A DNA stretch of 64,000 nt from Candidatus Zixiibacteriota bacterium (lineage in GTDB: Bacteria > Zixibacteria > MSB-5A5 > GN15 > FEB-12), in assembly GCA_035380245.1 (NCBI GenBank), contig DAOSXA010000001.1:186001-250000 (forward strand), given 5' to 3'. The position numbers were made by a program, and so were the translations under genes. The notes under the pieces are model-generated. The model was not told where the DNA came from, did no database searches, and saw only the letters and a program-made list of their open reading frames with translations. Shown in pieces: positions 8,821-17,809 of the stretch (position 1 is the first letter of the stretch; each line of letters begins with the position of its first letter).

Positions 8821-9816
8821 CTATATCTCCTGCTGTTCCAGATCGCATCGTTCGGTGATCTGAATAGCCTTCTTTTTTCCGGACAAACCCGGGCGCGCCA
8901 GGAATTTTTTGCGTTTGTTGACAAACACGTTGACGGGGGTAGAAATGCGGGTGTCGGCCGAAACGATATCACCGGCCTGTAACCGCAGAAAATCCTTTAC
9001 CTTCAGATTGGTCTTGGCCAGTTCCGCCCAGATATCGACATCCACCCGAGAGACGTTGCGGTAGTTGGTCTCACGGTCAACTTCATGCACCCGGCGCTTG
9101 GTGGCGTCAATCCAGTTCTGCGCCGAGAGTTTGGTGATAATCGGTTCGAGTGAAACATAAGGATAGCAAATCGTCAGCAAACCGGTCGACTGGAACAGTT
9201 TGATCTGGAACGATACCACCACCACCGTTTCACCGGGGGGAACGATCTGAATGAACTGCGGATTGGTCTCGAAGCTCTTCTGCTCGATCTGGATCTTCAG
9301 GATGTTTTCCCAGACTCGTTCCAGATCGGCGTAGAGCTTGCCGACCAGACGTCCTACTACCGTTCTTTCGATACCGGTCAACTCACGTTCGGTTTCGAGA
9401 ATCTTTCCGTTGCCGCCGAACATGCGATCGATCAGCGAGAAGGTCAGTGTCGGATTGAAATCGACCAGGCAACCGCCTTCCATCGGCGGCGCGGCAAAGG
9501 TATACGTGCACGAAGGTGTCACCAGAGACATGATGAACTCGGAGTATGTGATCTGATCGACCGAGACCAGATCCACATCGACGATCGTCCTGAGCACAGC
9601 CGACAACGTCGAGCCATAGTGACCCGCGAAGTTGTCATGCATGTTTTCAAGAGTCCGGATCTGATCCTTGGAGACACGGTTGGGGTGTTTGAAGTCGTAG
9701 GCAATGACCGATCGTAATTTGTCATGGTCAAAGCTGTCTTCATCCGGCCCGTCGTCTCCGGCCGTCACGGTCGTCAATAGAGCATCAATCTCATCCTGAG
9801 AGAGAATCTTCGCCAC
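8821..9816 (-). CDS. fliM: Flagellar motor switch protein FliM
   Basis: A 331-residue C-ring protein. The N-terminal LSQDEIDALL is the CheY-P binding motif. The middle CheC-like domain follows (about 50-230, with RTLENMHDNFA and GNGKILETERELTGIE), and a C-terminal SpoA domain (about 255-320, ISTPVNVFVNKRKKFLARPG) completes the protein. It pairs with the FliN encoded next. The presence of the CheY-binding segment suggests that motor reversal is under chemotaxis control, although no che gene lies in the window. Confidence 0.96.
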   Translation of the reverse strand: MAKILSQDEIDALLTTVTAGDDGPDEDSFDHDKLRSVIAYDFKHPNRVSKDQIRTLENMHDNFAGHYGSTLSAVLRTIVDVDLVSVDQITYSEFIMSLVTPSCTYTFAAPPMEGGCLVDFNPTLTFSLIDRMFGGNGKILETERELTGIERTVVGRLVGKLYADLERVWENILKIQIEQKSFETNPQFIQIVPPGETVVVVSFQIKLFQSTGLLTICYPYVSLEPIITKLSAQNWIDATKRRVHEVDRETNYRNVSRVDVDIWAELAKTNLKVKDFLRLQAGDIVSADTRISTPVNVFVNKRKKFLARPGLSGKKKAIQITERCDLEQQEI

Positions 9817-9828
9817 GTCGGTTCCTTC

Positions 9829-10413
9829 CTATTGCAGCACGAAGTCGGTAAAATAGACACCGTTGATTTTATCAGTTTCCATAAGAGCAGCTACGCGTTT
9901 TTTAATCTGATACCGCACGATTTCCTTCTGCTTGGGATCAGTCAACTGCGTAACCGATTTCGACGAAAGAATCGTAATCAAGGCATCACGTACTATCGGT
10001 TCGCGGTCCTGAAACTTGGCTTCCAATGAAGGTGAACCCAGTTCGAAACTGACCGAGGCCGAGAGAAAGCGTGAGCCTCCGGTACCGGCCGGATTAACCA
10101 CGATATCTTTCATTGCATATATGATCGATGATCCCTTGCTTTTCCCCTCTTCGCCATGACCACCGTGACCTTCACTTTCGTGGGAGTCGTGGGAGGATTC
10201 AACCACTTCGGTTTCTTCCTCATCTGCGGGAGTTTCCTCCGAAGAACCGGACATCATCGGCTTTATCACGAACAAAGCCAGGAGCACACCGATAACGATA
10301 GCTCCGACACCTATTCCTCCGAAAAGGATCATCTTGTTGCCGCCTTTGGCCGGCGGCGGAGCGGCTTCAGCGTCGCCCGTCTGGACCGTAGTCTTTTCGT
10401 CGTCCGCTGCCAT
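9829..10413 (-). CDS. fliL: Flagellar basal body-associated protein FliL
   Basis: A 194-residue single-pass inner-membrane protein. One membrane helix (about 28-50) follows a short cytoplasmic tail. An acidic, His-rich linker follows (about 58-92), then the periplasmic FliL domain (YAMKDIVVNPAGTGGSRFLSAS to the C-terminal YFTDFVLQ). FliL sits near the stator and modulates motor output. It lies 2 bases after flbD. Confidence 0.92.
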   Translation of the reverse strand: MAADDEKTTVQTGDAEAAPPPAKGGNKMILFGGIGVGAIVIGVLLALFVIKPMMSGSSEETPADEEETEVVESSHDSHESEGHGGHGEEGKSKGSSIIYAMKDIVVNPAGTGGSRFLSASVSFELGSPSLEAKFQDREPIVRDALITILSSKSVTQLTDPKQKEIVRYQIKKRVAALMETDKINGVYFTDFVLQ

Positions 10414-10415
10414 AA

Positions 10416-10640
10416 TCAGCTCCCTTCGATAATCTGTTCGGTGTCCACCTCTTCAGGACGGACACCGGACTTTCTCTTAAATTCAGCCACCCGCTCGATG
10501 ATATCGTCGATCGACTCCTTGACCATGATCTTCTTCCCGGTGGTCAGACAGATAATTGTCTCGGGGGTGGTCTCGACGAACTCGATCAGTTCAGCGTTGA
10601 CCACCAGCGGCGAGTTGTTGATACGGGTAACTTTAATCAT
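10416..10640 (-). CDS. flbD: FlbD family flagellar protein
   Basis: A 74-residue protein with the FlbD family pattern: MIKVTRINNSPLVVNAELIEFVE at the start and TGKKIMVKESIDDIIERV in the middle. The family (PF06289) is found between flgE and motA or fliL in many flagellar operons. Its biochemical role is not settled; it should not be confused with the Caulobacter response regulator FlbD. Spacing to flgE is 6 bases and to fliL 2 bases. Confidence 0.9.
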   Translation of the reverse strand: MIKVTRINNSPLVVNAELIEFVETTPETIICLTTGKKIMVKESIDDIIERVAEFKRKSGVRPEEVDTEQIIEGS

Positions 10641-10646
10641 TGCCTA

Positions 10647-12599
10647 TTACCTCTTGATGTTCACCAGCTCATCGAGCATTTCGTCGGAAGTGGTGATAAT
10701 CCTGGCGTTTGCCTGGAAACCGCGCTGAGCCGTGATCATACTGGTGAACTCCTCGGCAATATCCACCGAGGAAGATTCCAGCGCACCGGAGAACAAGGTT
10801 GCGCTGACCGTTTCACCGGCGACACCTTCGAGCGCCTCACCGGAGTTACCGGTCGGCTGGTATTGCGTATTACCGGTCTTGCGCAAGCCGGCTTCGTTAG
10901 TGAAATCAGCCACCATGATTTGAGCCAGAACACGGGTGATACCATTGGAGAAGATACCGGAGATATTACCGGCCTGATCAATGCTGATTTCTTCGAGAAT
11001 ACCGAGTCCATAGCCGTCCTGACCAACGATGGCGGCAGTGTGCGAACCGCTGCCGAAGCCGGTGAGTCCGTCGAAATTACCGACAGTACCGGCATCGATC
11101 TGAATGGTCATATTGGACGCGCCGTTCTGCGGGTCGATCGTGATGCCGCTGGCGCCGCCGTTGTAGGCGAACGACTCAAGCGAACCATCGGAGTTGAAGC
11201 TTACATAGCCGCTTCCCCCGGCGGTAACACTTTCGGTTCCCGTCATCGAAGCAGTCCATTCCCAGCGGTTGCTGACAACCGACTTGAAGAATTCAATCGA
11301 AATAGTATGTTTGGTACCCTGTGAATCATAGATAGACAGGGACGCGGTGTGGGTGGTCGGCAGAGTGTCAATAACCAACTCCTGCCCGGCCGAAGTAGCC
11401 TCGATTCCATCCGTACCGGTTCGGAGTGAGATACCGTCTCCGCCGATATCATCAAGTCCGATTACCATACCGGTCGTTTCATCGTACACCAGCGAGAGAT
11501 CGGTTTCCACCGGACCGGCGGCAACGCCGGTACCCTGATCAGGCTGGAAAGAATCGATCGCAACGAAAGTAGAGGCAGCGCCACCCGTGGAAGTGAAAGT
11601 GGTACCAACCGGTGATCCGGCCGGCAGGAAAAGCTGATCCACGATATTGCCCGCTGCGGAAGCCGATGATTCGAAACCGTATTCGATCGGATCCCCGGCG
11701 CGATCGCGTGTAATCTGAATTGCATTGTTGCTGTCAAGCTCACAACTCACTCCGGCGATCTCGTCGATTGCCGAAATAAGATCCGATACGGTCGAATCGG
11801 CTGTAAGACCGGTAATGGATTCAGTGCGGCTGTTGTCGATCGTAATGTTGAAACCGGTAAAATCAGTCACACCGAGATCACCCAAAGTGGATGTAGAAGC
11901 CAATCCCTGTCGAGCACCGGAATAACTTGCTTGTAGCGCCTGAGCGCCGGTGATCGATATCGTGTGAGTACCTCCGACACCGTCTTCAGCAGTACCGGTA
12001 ACGGCAATCACGTTGGATGATCCCGCCGAAATCAGGGAAGCATCAGAATCGGTAGCGGTGGCATCAAGGTTGTTGGCCAGCGTAATCATCTCCGTCGCAC
12101 GAGCCGGATCCTGCTGTCCGAACGGCAGCGTGATGCGATCAATCGTCGCCAGCGACGGAATACGGCCGGAGGAATCAGCCATCTTTCCAAGTACGTAAAG
12201 ACCGGACGACGGATCGACCAGGTTGGAATCGGCATCAAAACCGAACGCACCGGCGCGAGTATAATAACGGTTGTCGTTATTGTCGCCCAGAATGAAGAAG
12301 CCGCTACCCTGGATCGCCAGATCGGTGATCTGACCGGTCGTTTCAAGACCGCCCTGTTCGAAGACGCTGTCAATCGAAGCGACCTGCATGCCAAGGCCCA
12401 ACTGGACCGGATTGGTACCACCCGATACGGAAGTCGGTCGACCGGCGCCGCGATACGTCTGTACCAACGCCTCCTGGAAATTTACCCGGCTTCCTTTGTA
12501 GCCAATCGTGTTGATGTTGGCGATGTTGTTACCAATCACGTTCATCTTGACCTGGTGGTTGGTAAGCCCGGACACACCAGCAAAAAGTGATGCCATCAT
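10647..12599 (-). CDS. flgE: Flagellar hook protein FlgE
   Basis: A 650-residue hook subunit. The N-terminal MMASLFAGVSGLTNHQVKMNVIGNNIANINTIGYKG and the C-terminal SVDIAEEFTSMITAQRGFQANARIITTSDEMLDELVNIKR (quoted in shortened form) are the conserved rod-hook family ends that form the coiled-coil core. The middle is a large variable surface region rich in Thr, Ser and Gly. It is longer than enteric FlgE (about 400). GGAGGT lies 9 bases before the first of two adjacent ATGs. The gene follows the TIGR02530-type gene after a 107-base gap. Confidence 0.93.
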   Translation of the reverse strand: MMASLFAGVSGLTNHQVKMNVIGNNIANINTIGYKGSRVNFQEALVQTYRGAGRPTSVSGGTNPVQLGLGMQVASIDSVFEQGGLETTGQITDLAIQGSGFFILGDNNDNRYYTRAGAFGFDADSNLVDPSSGLYVLGKMADSSGRIPSLATIDRITLPFGQQDPARATEMITLANNLDATATDSDASLISAGSSNVIAVTGTAEDGVGGTHTISITGAQALQASYSGARQGLASTSTLGDLGVTDFTGFNITIDNSRTESITGLTADSTVSDLISAIDEIAGVSCELDSNNAIQITRDRAGDPIEYGFESSASAAGNIVDQLFLPAGSPVGTTFTSTGGAASTFVAIDSFQPDQGTGVAAGPVETDLSLVYDETTGMVIGLDDIGGDGISLRTGTDGIEATSAGQELVIDTLPTTHTASLSIYDSQGTKHTISIEFFKSVVSNRWEWTASMTGTESVTAGGSGYVSFNSDGSLESFAYNGGASGITIDPQNGASNMTIQIDAGTVGNFDGLTGFGSGSHTAAIVGQDGYGLGILEEISIDQAGNISGIFSNGITRVLAQIMVADFTNEAGLRKTGNTQYQPTGNSGEALEGVAGETVSATLFSGALESSSVDIAEEFTSMITAQRGFQANARIITTSDEMLDELVNIKR

Positions 12600-12706
12600 G
12601 GTAGGGATACCTCCATAATTATGCCCAGCGCCTCTCCATCAAAATGGAGTCCAGCTCTGGTTGTAATCCTATTGTTTATTCTCTTCATCTTATTCTCGAA
12701 ACCATG

Positions 12707-13111
12707 TCAGATAATCACCGCCGAGTCGATCGATGTGACAACTCCGTCACGGAGGTTATTCTTGTCGAACACGGTTATAACAGTGCGATTCGGAACAGAA
12801 ACTACGAAAGCCGCATCCTCGGATAAAACCAGGGTTTCCTTGGAACCCTTGTCACCGGCTCGATCCAGCGCTCCGGCCAGCTTATCAAGCTGGTCGTCGG
12901 ACAACTCCAGGCCACGCGAGTACATACGGTCATGGGCGTGCTTGGAGAATTCGATACCCCGCGACTGAGCCAGTTCCCGCGAGAACATATCCTTGAAGGA
13001 GGTCTTCTCGGTTTGTTCGGTCTGGTTCTGAGACTGGGTACGCTGAGCGATCTCGATGAGATCGACCGGACGCTGCTGCTGAATGATCCTTGTTCCGGAA
13101 ATCGCCGACAT
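12707..13111 (-). CDS. Flagellar operon protein, TIGR02530 family
   Basis: A 134-residue cytoplasmic protein with the family signature FSKHAHDRMYSRGLELSDDQ, followed by a helical stretch and VPNRTVITVFDKNN, ending in TSIDSAVII. This family lies between flgD and flgE in Gram-positive and related flagellar operons and is thought to help hook assembly; its exact function is not known. The order flgD-this gene-flgE here is the normal one. Start ATG is 6 bases after the flgD stop. Confidence 0.88.
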   Translation of the reverse strand: MSAISGTRIIQQQRPVDLIEIAQRTQSQNQTEQTEKTSFKDMFSRELAQSRGIEFSKHAHDRMYSRGLELSDDQLDKLAGALDRAGDKGSKETLVLSEDAAFVVSVPNRTVITVFDKNNLRDGVVTSIDSAVII

Positions 13112-13117
13112 AACTAT

Positions 13118-13810
13118 TTATTCCTCGTCGAATCCGCCCGATTCAGCAATTTCACTGATATCACCAAGAGCGACTTCGACACCGTTCACGGTCAGGTAAG
13201 CACCGCCGTCGCGATAGGTGATCTTCTCGACGGTACCGGTCAGTTCCATCGAAGGCTCGAACGTTTCACCGGAAGCGGCTGTCGCGGTAGCCTCGATGTA
13301 GTAATAACCGTCGTCGACACGATTACCGATGGAATCACGTCCGTCCCATTCGATCGAGTTGACACCCGGCACGACATCTTCAGCCGTGAGCGTGGTCACA
13401 GTGTTGCCGTCCTCGTCGGTGATCGTGAACGTTATCTCAGTGGCATAAATATCGGTGGTGTAGTTGATGTCGGAGGCTTCACCATCCTCGACATAAACAC
13501 CCGTAAAAGTAGCCTTGACATCACGGCCGATCAGAGTCGAAGACATGGTGTTATTGATTGACTGCATTTGCAGATAATCCCATTCGTTCGATTCGGTGAT
13601 GGCGTCGGCGATGTTACTCATCTGCTCGAGTGATGAGAACTGAGCGAGCTGGGCAATGAAATCCGTGTCGTCTGTCGGATCGAGTGGATCCTGGTTCTCC
13701 AGCTTGGTAACCAGCAGTTGCAGGAATTCATCCTTGCCTAAATCCGACGAAGCTGTAGTCGTATCTGTCGTGCTCGTCGTGGTATAGGTTACGTAAGGAA
13801 TTTCAGTCAT
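13118..13810 (-). CDS. flgD: Flagellar hook assembly scaffold FlgD
   Basis: A 230-residue hook-cap protein. The N-terminal export/cap segment LGKDEFLQLLVTKLENQDP (about 24-42) and SSLEQMSNI follow the family closely. The C-terminal part (about 95-225) contains the FlgD Ig/tudor domains, including VPGVNSIEWDGRDSIGNRVDDGYYYIEA. The same Ig fold resembles the sorting domains of the secreted proteins elsewhere in this window, but here it is part of true FlgD. It lies directly after fliK. Confidence 0.94.
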   Translation of the reverse strand: MTEIPYVTYTTTSTTDTTTASSDLGKDEFLQLLVTKLENQDPLDPTDDTDFIAQLAQFSSLEQMSNIADAITESNEWDYLQMQSINNTMSSTLIGRDVKATFTGVYVEDGEASDINYTTDIYATEITFTITDEDGNTVTTLTAEDVVPGVNSIEWDGRDSIGNRVDDGYYYIEATATAASGETFEPSMELTGTVEKITYRDGGAYLTVNGVEVALGDISEIAESGGFDEE

Positions 13811-13819
13811 GGTTTTCTC

Positions 13820-15427
13820 CTATGCTAAAAGGTTCACGCCCGAAGAACCCAGTTGTGCCGTTTCGTAGATCGGCATCGCTACTGAAGATTCCGTGGTCGA
13901 GAACGATAGCGAATCCAATTTTTCGTTTATAAAGCGCGGGCGACGTGACCAGTCGGACTGACGATTGAATAACTGGTCCCCCCGATCATCGCTGCTGACG
14001 TTGACATCGATTTGATCGAACTTGATATCGGCTTTGTCAAGTTGTTGGCTCAGCTTATCGAGTGAGCCTTCGATCAAGGCCTTGGCTTCGTGAGTCTCAA
14101 CGGTTAAGGTCGCCTTAATCGTGTCGTTCTGAAGACTCAACTTCAAGCGAGCCGGGCCAAGATGATCCGGCTGGATGCGAATCATAACCGACTGGCCGTT
14201 CGGCTTAAGTGTCTGATTAAGCCGGTCCGGAATATCGAACAGAACCTGTCGGGTAGTCGTTTTCGAATCGGTGTCGCTTGAGATGTCGCTAGTCTTATCC
14301 GTAAATTCCATCTGCCCCGGATCGACGACTGCGGTATTGTTCGTTTGAACGGAGCCGGTGGTGAATTCGGAAGTGTTACGCTCCGGCGACACCGATGCCG
14401 ACTGCGGCTGGGCCGGGCGTAACACCAAGCAATTTTCCTGGTCCGTGTTGTTTTGCGGCTGATAGCCGGCCGTGTCGGCGGCAACTTTATCTACGGACAA
14501 ATCATTTTTAGCGGCCTGCCGATTTTCAACAGCCGTGATATTGCTCGGCATCAGGCGGCTTTTTATTTCAAACGCGCTGCCGTTTTCTTCGGCAATCAGC
14601 GTGACTGTAACCGGTTTCTGGGTGTCGATCGTGGTAGCTTCGGAGGCCTCGGTATCGATGCCCTGACTGATTTCAAGTTGCTTAAAATTGAGATCACTAA
14701 GAAGCTGCTCCATCCGTTGCTCAGTTTGAGACATACCATCCAAACTCACTCGCTGAACCGAAGTAGTCTGATTCAGATCGTTGAGAATCTGCGCCGGAAG
14801 AGTGATTTTTACAGTTTGAGACGGTTGTTCGGAAGGGTGAACACTCAAGCTGAGCTTCTTGTCGATCACTTGACTGTCTTCAACCGTGTACGCACCGGTC
14901 TTGATCTCGGTCGGAACTTCCTGCAGCAATCGACGGAGCGAATCATTGGTCAGCGGCAGGTTTTCCGGTAATGACAGAGATTCATCGGTCGGCATGAACA
15001 TGGAACCGTCAGCCGCCTGATCCTGAGCAATTGTTCCATCGATGCCAACGGTTACGGCATCAAGCGACGGTATCGACGAAGAACTGACTGTTTGATCCCC
15101 CGGATTGAGGGATATGCCGTTCTCCAGGCTGGCGGTCGGGGCTTGAACAGGCAGTGTAACTTGACCGGAAAGCGCCGCCAGCAGTGATTTGGCCGAATCA
15201 GTATCAGAGGATTGACTGGCCTCATCAAGCGCCATGGAGAAATTCTCCGCATTCCCCGGCAGGACGTTGGTAATATCAGTATTCGACTGACCGAACAACT
15301 CGTCGAAAAGCACCGCGAACGGATTGCCTTCGACATTACCGGTCGACTGAGCGCTTTGCCCGGTTTCGGGCTTACCCTCACCGGTTGGCAGGAAGAGCTG
15401 GTCGAGTATGTTCAGTCCGGGATTCAT
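13820..15427 (-). CDS. fliK: Flagellar hook-length control protein FliK
   Basis: A 535-residue protein with a long, low-complexity Ser/Thr/Gln-rich N-terminal part, usual for a molecular ruler. The C-terminal hook-length domain (about 400-490) contains LKPNGQSVMIRIQPDHLGPARLKLSL and ALIEGSLDKLSQQLDKADI, the most conserved part of the family. This domain touches FlhB to switch export specificity. Position at the head of the operon before flgD is the usual one. The N-terminal sequence is not conserved and was not assigned further. Confidence 0.9.
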   Translation of the reverse strand: MNPGLNILDQLFLPTGEGKPETGQSAQSTGNVEGNPFAVLFDELFGQSNTDITNVLPGNAENFSMALDEASQSSDTDSAKSLLAALSGQVTLPVQAPTASLENGISLNPGDQTVSSSSIPSLDAVTVGIDGTIAQDQAADGSMFMPTDESLSLPENLPLTNDSLRRLLQEVPTEIKTGAYTVEDSQVIDKKLSLSVHPSEQPSQTVKITLPAQILNDLNQTTSVQRVSLDGMSQTEQRMEQLLSDLNFKQLEISQGIDTEASEATTIDTQKPVTVTLIAEENGSAFEIKSRLMPSNITAVENRQAAKNDLSVDKVAADTAGYQPQNNTDQENCLVLRPAQPQSASVSPERNTSEFTTGSVQTNNTAVVDPGQMEFTDKTSDISSDTDSKTTTRQVLFDIPDRLNQTLKPNGQSVMIRIQPDHLGPARLKLSLQNDTIKATLTVETHEAKALIEGSLDKLSQQLDKADIKFDQIDVNVSSDDRGDQLFNRQSDWSRRPRFINEKLDSLSFSTTESSVAMPIYETAQLGSSGVNLLA

Positions 15428-15435
15428 TATATATA

Positions 15436-16230
15436 CTATTTCTCAGAAATCGTGATCATCTTCTGCGACAGTCGCGCCGCCCTTTGCGGAGGCATCAAGG
15501 CAAGCAGCGACGAAGCATTCTTGGTTTTCATGCGCGGGATCAGCGCCACCATCGTTTCATCATCAAGGTTCTCAGCCAACTGGGCTACCGACCGCGGATC
15601 CATACCGTCATAAAGTTTGGCCAGTGAGCTGATGCGAGCAGTCTCGGCCTGTTCGAGCACAAGCAACTTGCGATTGACTTCGTTTTCGAGCTTCTGCAAC
15701 TCACGGTAACGGTTGTTGACTTCCTGTTCGCGCTGGTCGAGTCCTTTTTCACGATCGGCCAACCGGGCTTTCTCACGGTCGAGCCAGTTCATATTTTCAA
15801 TGGAGTCTTCCTGAGACATTCCCATTTCCATCCCGGGGATATCCTCAGCCTCGGGTTGATAATCGAGAAAAGCCAGGTTTTCCATAATGTCGCCCAGAAG
15901 ACTCGGGTCGTCGGTCTGTGCCGTCATGCCCTCGGTCAATTCTTCTGCGATCTCTTCCGCTGTGGGAGTATGAGCAACTTCAGCCTGGGCGGCTTTGGTG
16001 CTGTCAGGATGATTAGTGGTTTCTGAATGCTCAGCCGGTTCAGTCGCTTCTTCGGTTTGCGACACAGTATCACCGCCTGACATCATCTTAAGAGCAACTA
16101 CTGAAACACCGGCCACAACGACTACCGCCACCAGGCCTATAATGATATACTTCATCATGCCGCCGGACTTGGCGGGAGCTGGTTCTGGTGTCGCCTGTTG
16201 GGCTTCAGCGTTGTTGTTTTCTTCAGTCAC
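15436..16230 (-). CDS. MotE-like flagellar protein with MgtE-N-like domain
   Basis: A 264-residue protein with one membrane helix (about 26-48), an acidic linker, a long coiled coil (about 145-205, rich in Arg/Glu/Gln) and a C-terminal domain like the MgtE intracellular N domain (YDGMDPRSVAQLAENLDDETMVALIPRMKTKNASSLLALM). This form matches MotE/YlxF-type proteins encoded just before fliK in many flagellar operons, which are thought to aid motor stability. The start is GTG at 16228-16230, with AGGAG 7 bases upstream. It is the first gene after the sigma-54 promoter. Confidence 0.8.
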   Translation of the reverse strand: MTEENNNAEAQQATPEPAPAKSGGMMKYIIIGLVAVVVVAGVSVVALKMMSGGDTVSQTEEATEPAEHSETTNHPDSTKAAQAEVAHTPTAEEIAEELTEGMTAQTDDPSLLGDIMENLAFLDYQPEAEDIPGMEMGMSQEDSIENMNWLDREKARLADREKGLDQREQEVNNRYRELQKLENEVNRKLLVLEQAETARISSLAKLYDGMDPRSVAQLAENLDDETMVALIPRMKTKNASSLLALMPPQRAARLSQKMITISEK

Positions 16231-16266
16231 AGATATACTCCTAACCTAATTCTCCGGCTTGATCCT

Positions 16267-16284
16267 AAGCATGCAGCGTGCCAA
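16267..16284 (-). promoter_or_regulatory. Sigma-54 promoter of the flagellar operon
   Basis: The minus strand reads TTGGCACGCTGCATGCTT, matching the -24/-12 consensus TTGGCACG-N4-TTGC at every key base except one T in the -12 half. Exactly ten bases separate GG and GC. Initiation is expected near 16257, giving a leader of about 27 bases before the GTG of the first flagellar gene. Early flagellar operons are often sigma-54 dependent. The enhancer site for an activator could lie in the region up to about 16450. Confidence 0.75.
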
Positions 16285-16458
16285 CATCAACCGCGCAGCG
16301 CTAACGCGCTGTTGTACACCAACTTAATACTTGGAAGGCGGAAGTGATGCGGATAGGTAAAAGGAGTCTTCTGGAAAAAACTTCCGGAAATAACCGGTCA
16401 GATGTTCCACTAATCTCGAATTAGTGATGCGATGTGATGTGATGCGAGCGGCAGACGA

Positions 16459-17766
16459 CTAGCAATCTATGACAGAACCTAGAAGATGCTCGGGAGTAGC
16501 TGATTCGATGCGAACTTTTACGATCTTTTTTCCTGAATCCAGGTCCGAAGGCAGCGTTACTCTCAAATAATTGTCGGAAATGCCCAGATGACGACCGTCA
16601 ATACGGTGTTTGAATTCTGAGATAACCTCAAGTGTATCACCGACTTGATCCAAATGAGCAAGACGCAGGCGTTCCCGTGATAAAGCTGTCAATAGCTTAG
16701 CTCGATGCCTGATCTCCTCCGGCGCCGTTTTATCCGGCATTGCAGCCGCTGCGGTGCCGGGGCGATCGGAATAGGAAAAAACATGCAGGTAATTCAATCC
16801 TGCGCGTTCCACCAGTTCAATGGCCTGCTCGAATTCCGCTTCGGTCTCCCCCGGAAAACCGACAATCACATCGGCGCCAATCACCGTTCCGGGGCGAGCC
16901 TGATAGAGTCGGCTCAGTTTGGCGGCAAATTGCTCGCGGTTGTAGGGCCGTCGCATCAGTTTGAGGATCCGATCCGATCCGGCCTGAAGAGGAATATGCC
17001 AATGACGACAAATGCGATGACCTGCGGTGCGGTACAGCTCGATCAGGTCGTCGTCAATCGTTTGCGGTTCTATCGAAGAAAGCCGGAGGCGGTAAATCTC
17101 AGTTTCGCTTAACAATAGCCGACATAATCCGGCGAGATTACGAATCGGGGGCTGGTGCTCCGGATCCTGGTAATAACCCATGTTGACTGCCGTCAGAACA
17201 ATTTCACGATACCCCGCACCGACCAGTGATTTAACTTCGGCAACGATATCATCAGCCGGTCGACATTTCAGATTGCCGCGTACGATTGTGACCAGACAAT
17301 AAGCACAGGTTTGATTGCAGCCATCGGAAATTTTTATCCAGGCTCGGTTACGCTGATAAAACTCCGCCAGGCCGGTCGGCTCGGTCGAACTGAGGCCAGA
17401 AAAAAGATCCGGTAAACGGGGCGGCAAGAGGTCACAGAGGAATTCTTTCTCACTGTTGCGGATGACGACATCAACCTCAGGCAAAGCCAGAACCTTTTCC
17501 GGGTCGGTTTCGACATAACAACCAACCAGAACTACTTTGGCCCTGGGGTTATCCCGTTTCGCCTTACGGGCCAGATAGCGGCTGTCTTTGTCGGCTTTGT
17601 GGGTGACGGTGCAAGTGTTTATAATGTACAGATCCGCCGGTTCGTTTCGCAAAACTCGTTCGAAACCGAATCGGGATAGATCGGCGGCCATTTTCTCCGT
17701 TTCGTATTGGTTGAGTCGACACCCTACCGTCTGAAACGAGACCTTGCGGCGTTTCTCAGCAGTCAT
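16459..17766 (-). CDS. mtaB: tRNA t6A37 methylthiotransferase MtaB
   Basis: A 435-residue radical SAM methylthiotransferase that adds a methylthio group to t6A37 in tRNAs decoding ANN codons. The N-terminal domain has three cluster cysteines (GCRLNQYE, INTCTVT, LVGCYVE). The radical SAM motif is CNQTCAYC, and a C-terminal TRAM-like region (about 370-435) closes the protein. The GCRLNQ/CTVT pattern favours MtaB over MiaB. I chose the ATG at 17764-17766, with GGGA a few bases upstream; the longer frame adds 25 residues without homology and overlaps priA. It follows priA by 43 bases and could be co-transcribed. Confidence 0.9.
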   Translation of the reverse strand: MTAEKRRKVSFQTVGCRLNQYETEKMAADLSRFGFERVLRNEPADLYIINTCTVTHKADKDSRYLARKAKRDNPRAKVVLVGCYVETDPEKVLALPEVDVVIRNSEKEFLCDLLPPRLPDLFSGLSSTEPTGLAEFYQRNRAWIKISDGCNQTCAYCLVTIVRGNLKCRPADDIVAEVKSLVGAGYREIVLTAVNMGYYQDPEHQPPIRNLAGLCRLLLSETEIYRLRLSSIEPQTIDDDLIELYRTAGHRICRHWHIPLQAGSDRILKLMRRPYNREQFAAKLSRLYQARPGTVIGADVIVGFPGETEAEFEQAIELVERAGLNYLHVFSYSDRPGTAAAAMPDKTAPEEIRHRAKLLTALSRERLRLAHLDQVGDTLEVISEFKHRIDGRHLGISDNYLRVTLPSDLDSGKKIVKVRIESATPEHLLGSVIDC

Positions 17767-17809
17767 AACATTTCCCATATAAACGTAAAGGCGATGAACA
17801 TTGAAAGAC

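Noticed and set aside
12598..12690. A 30-codon minus-strand frame just before flgE, ending in overlap with the flgE start
   Set aside because: No ribosome binding site, no recognisable sequence, and it runs through a hairpin; more likely leader sequence.
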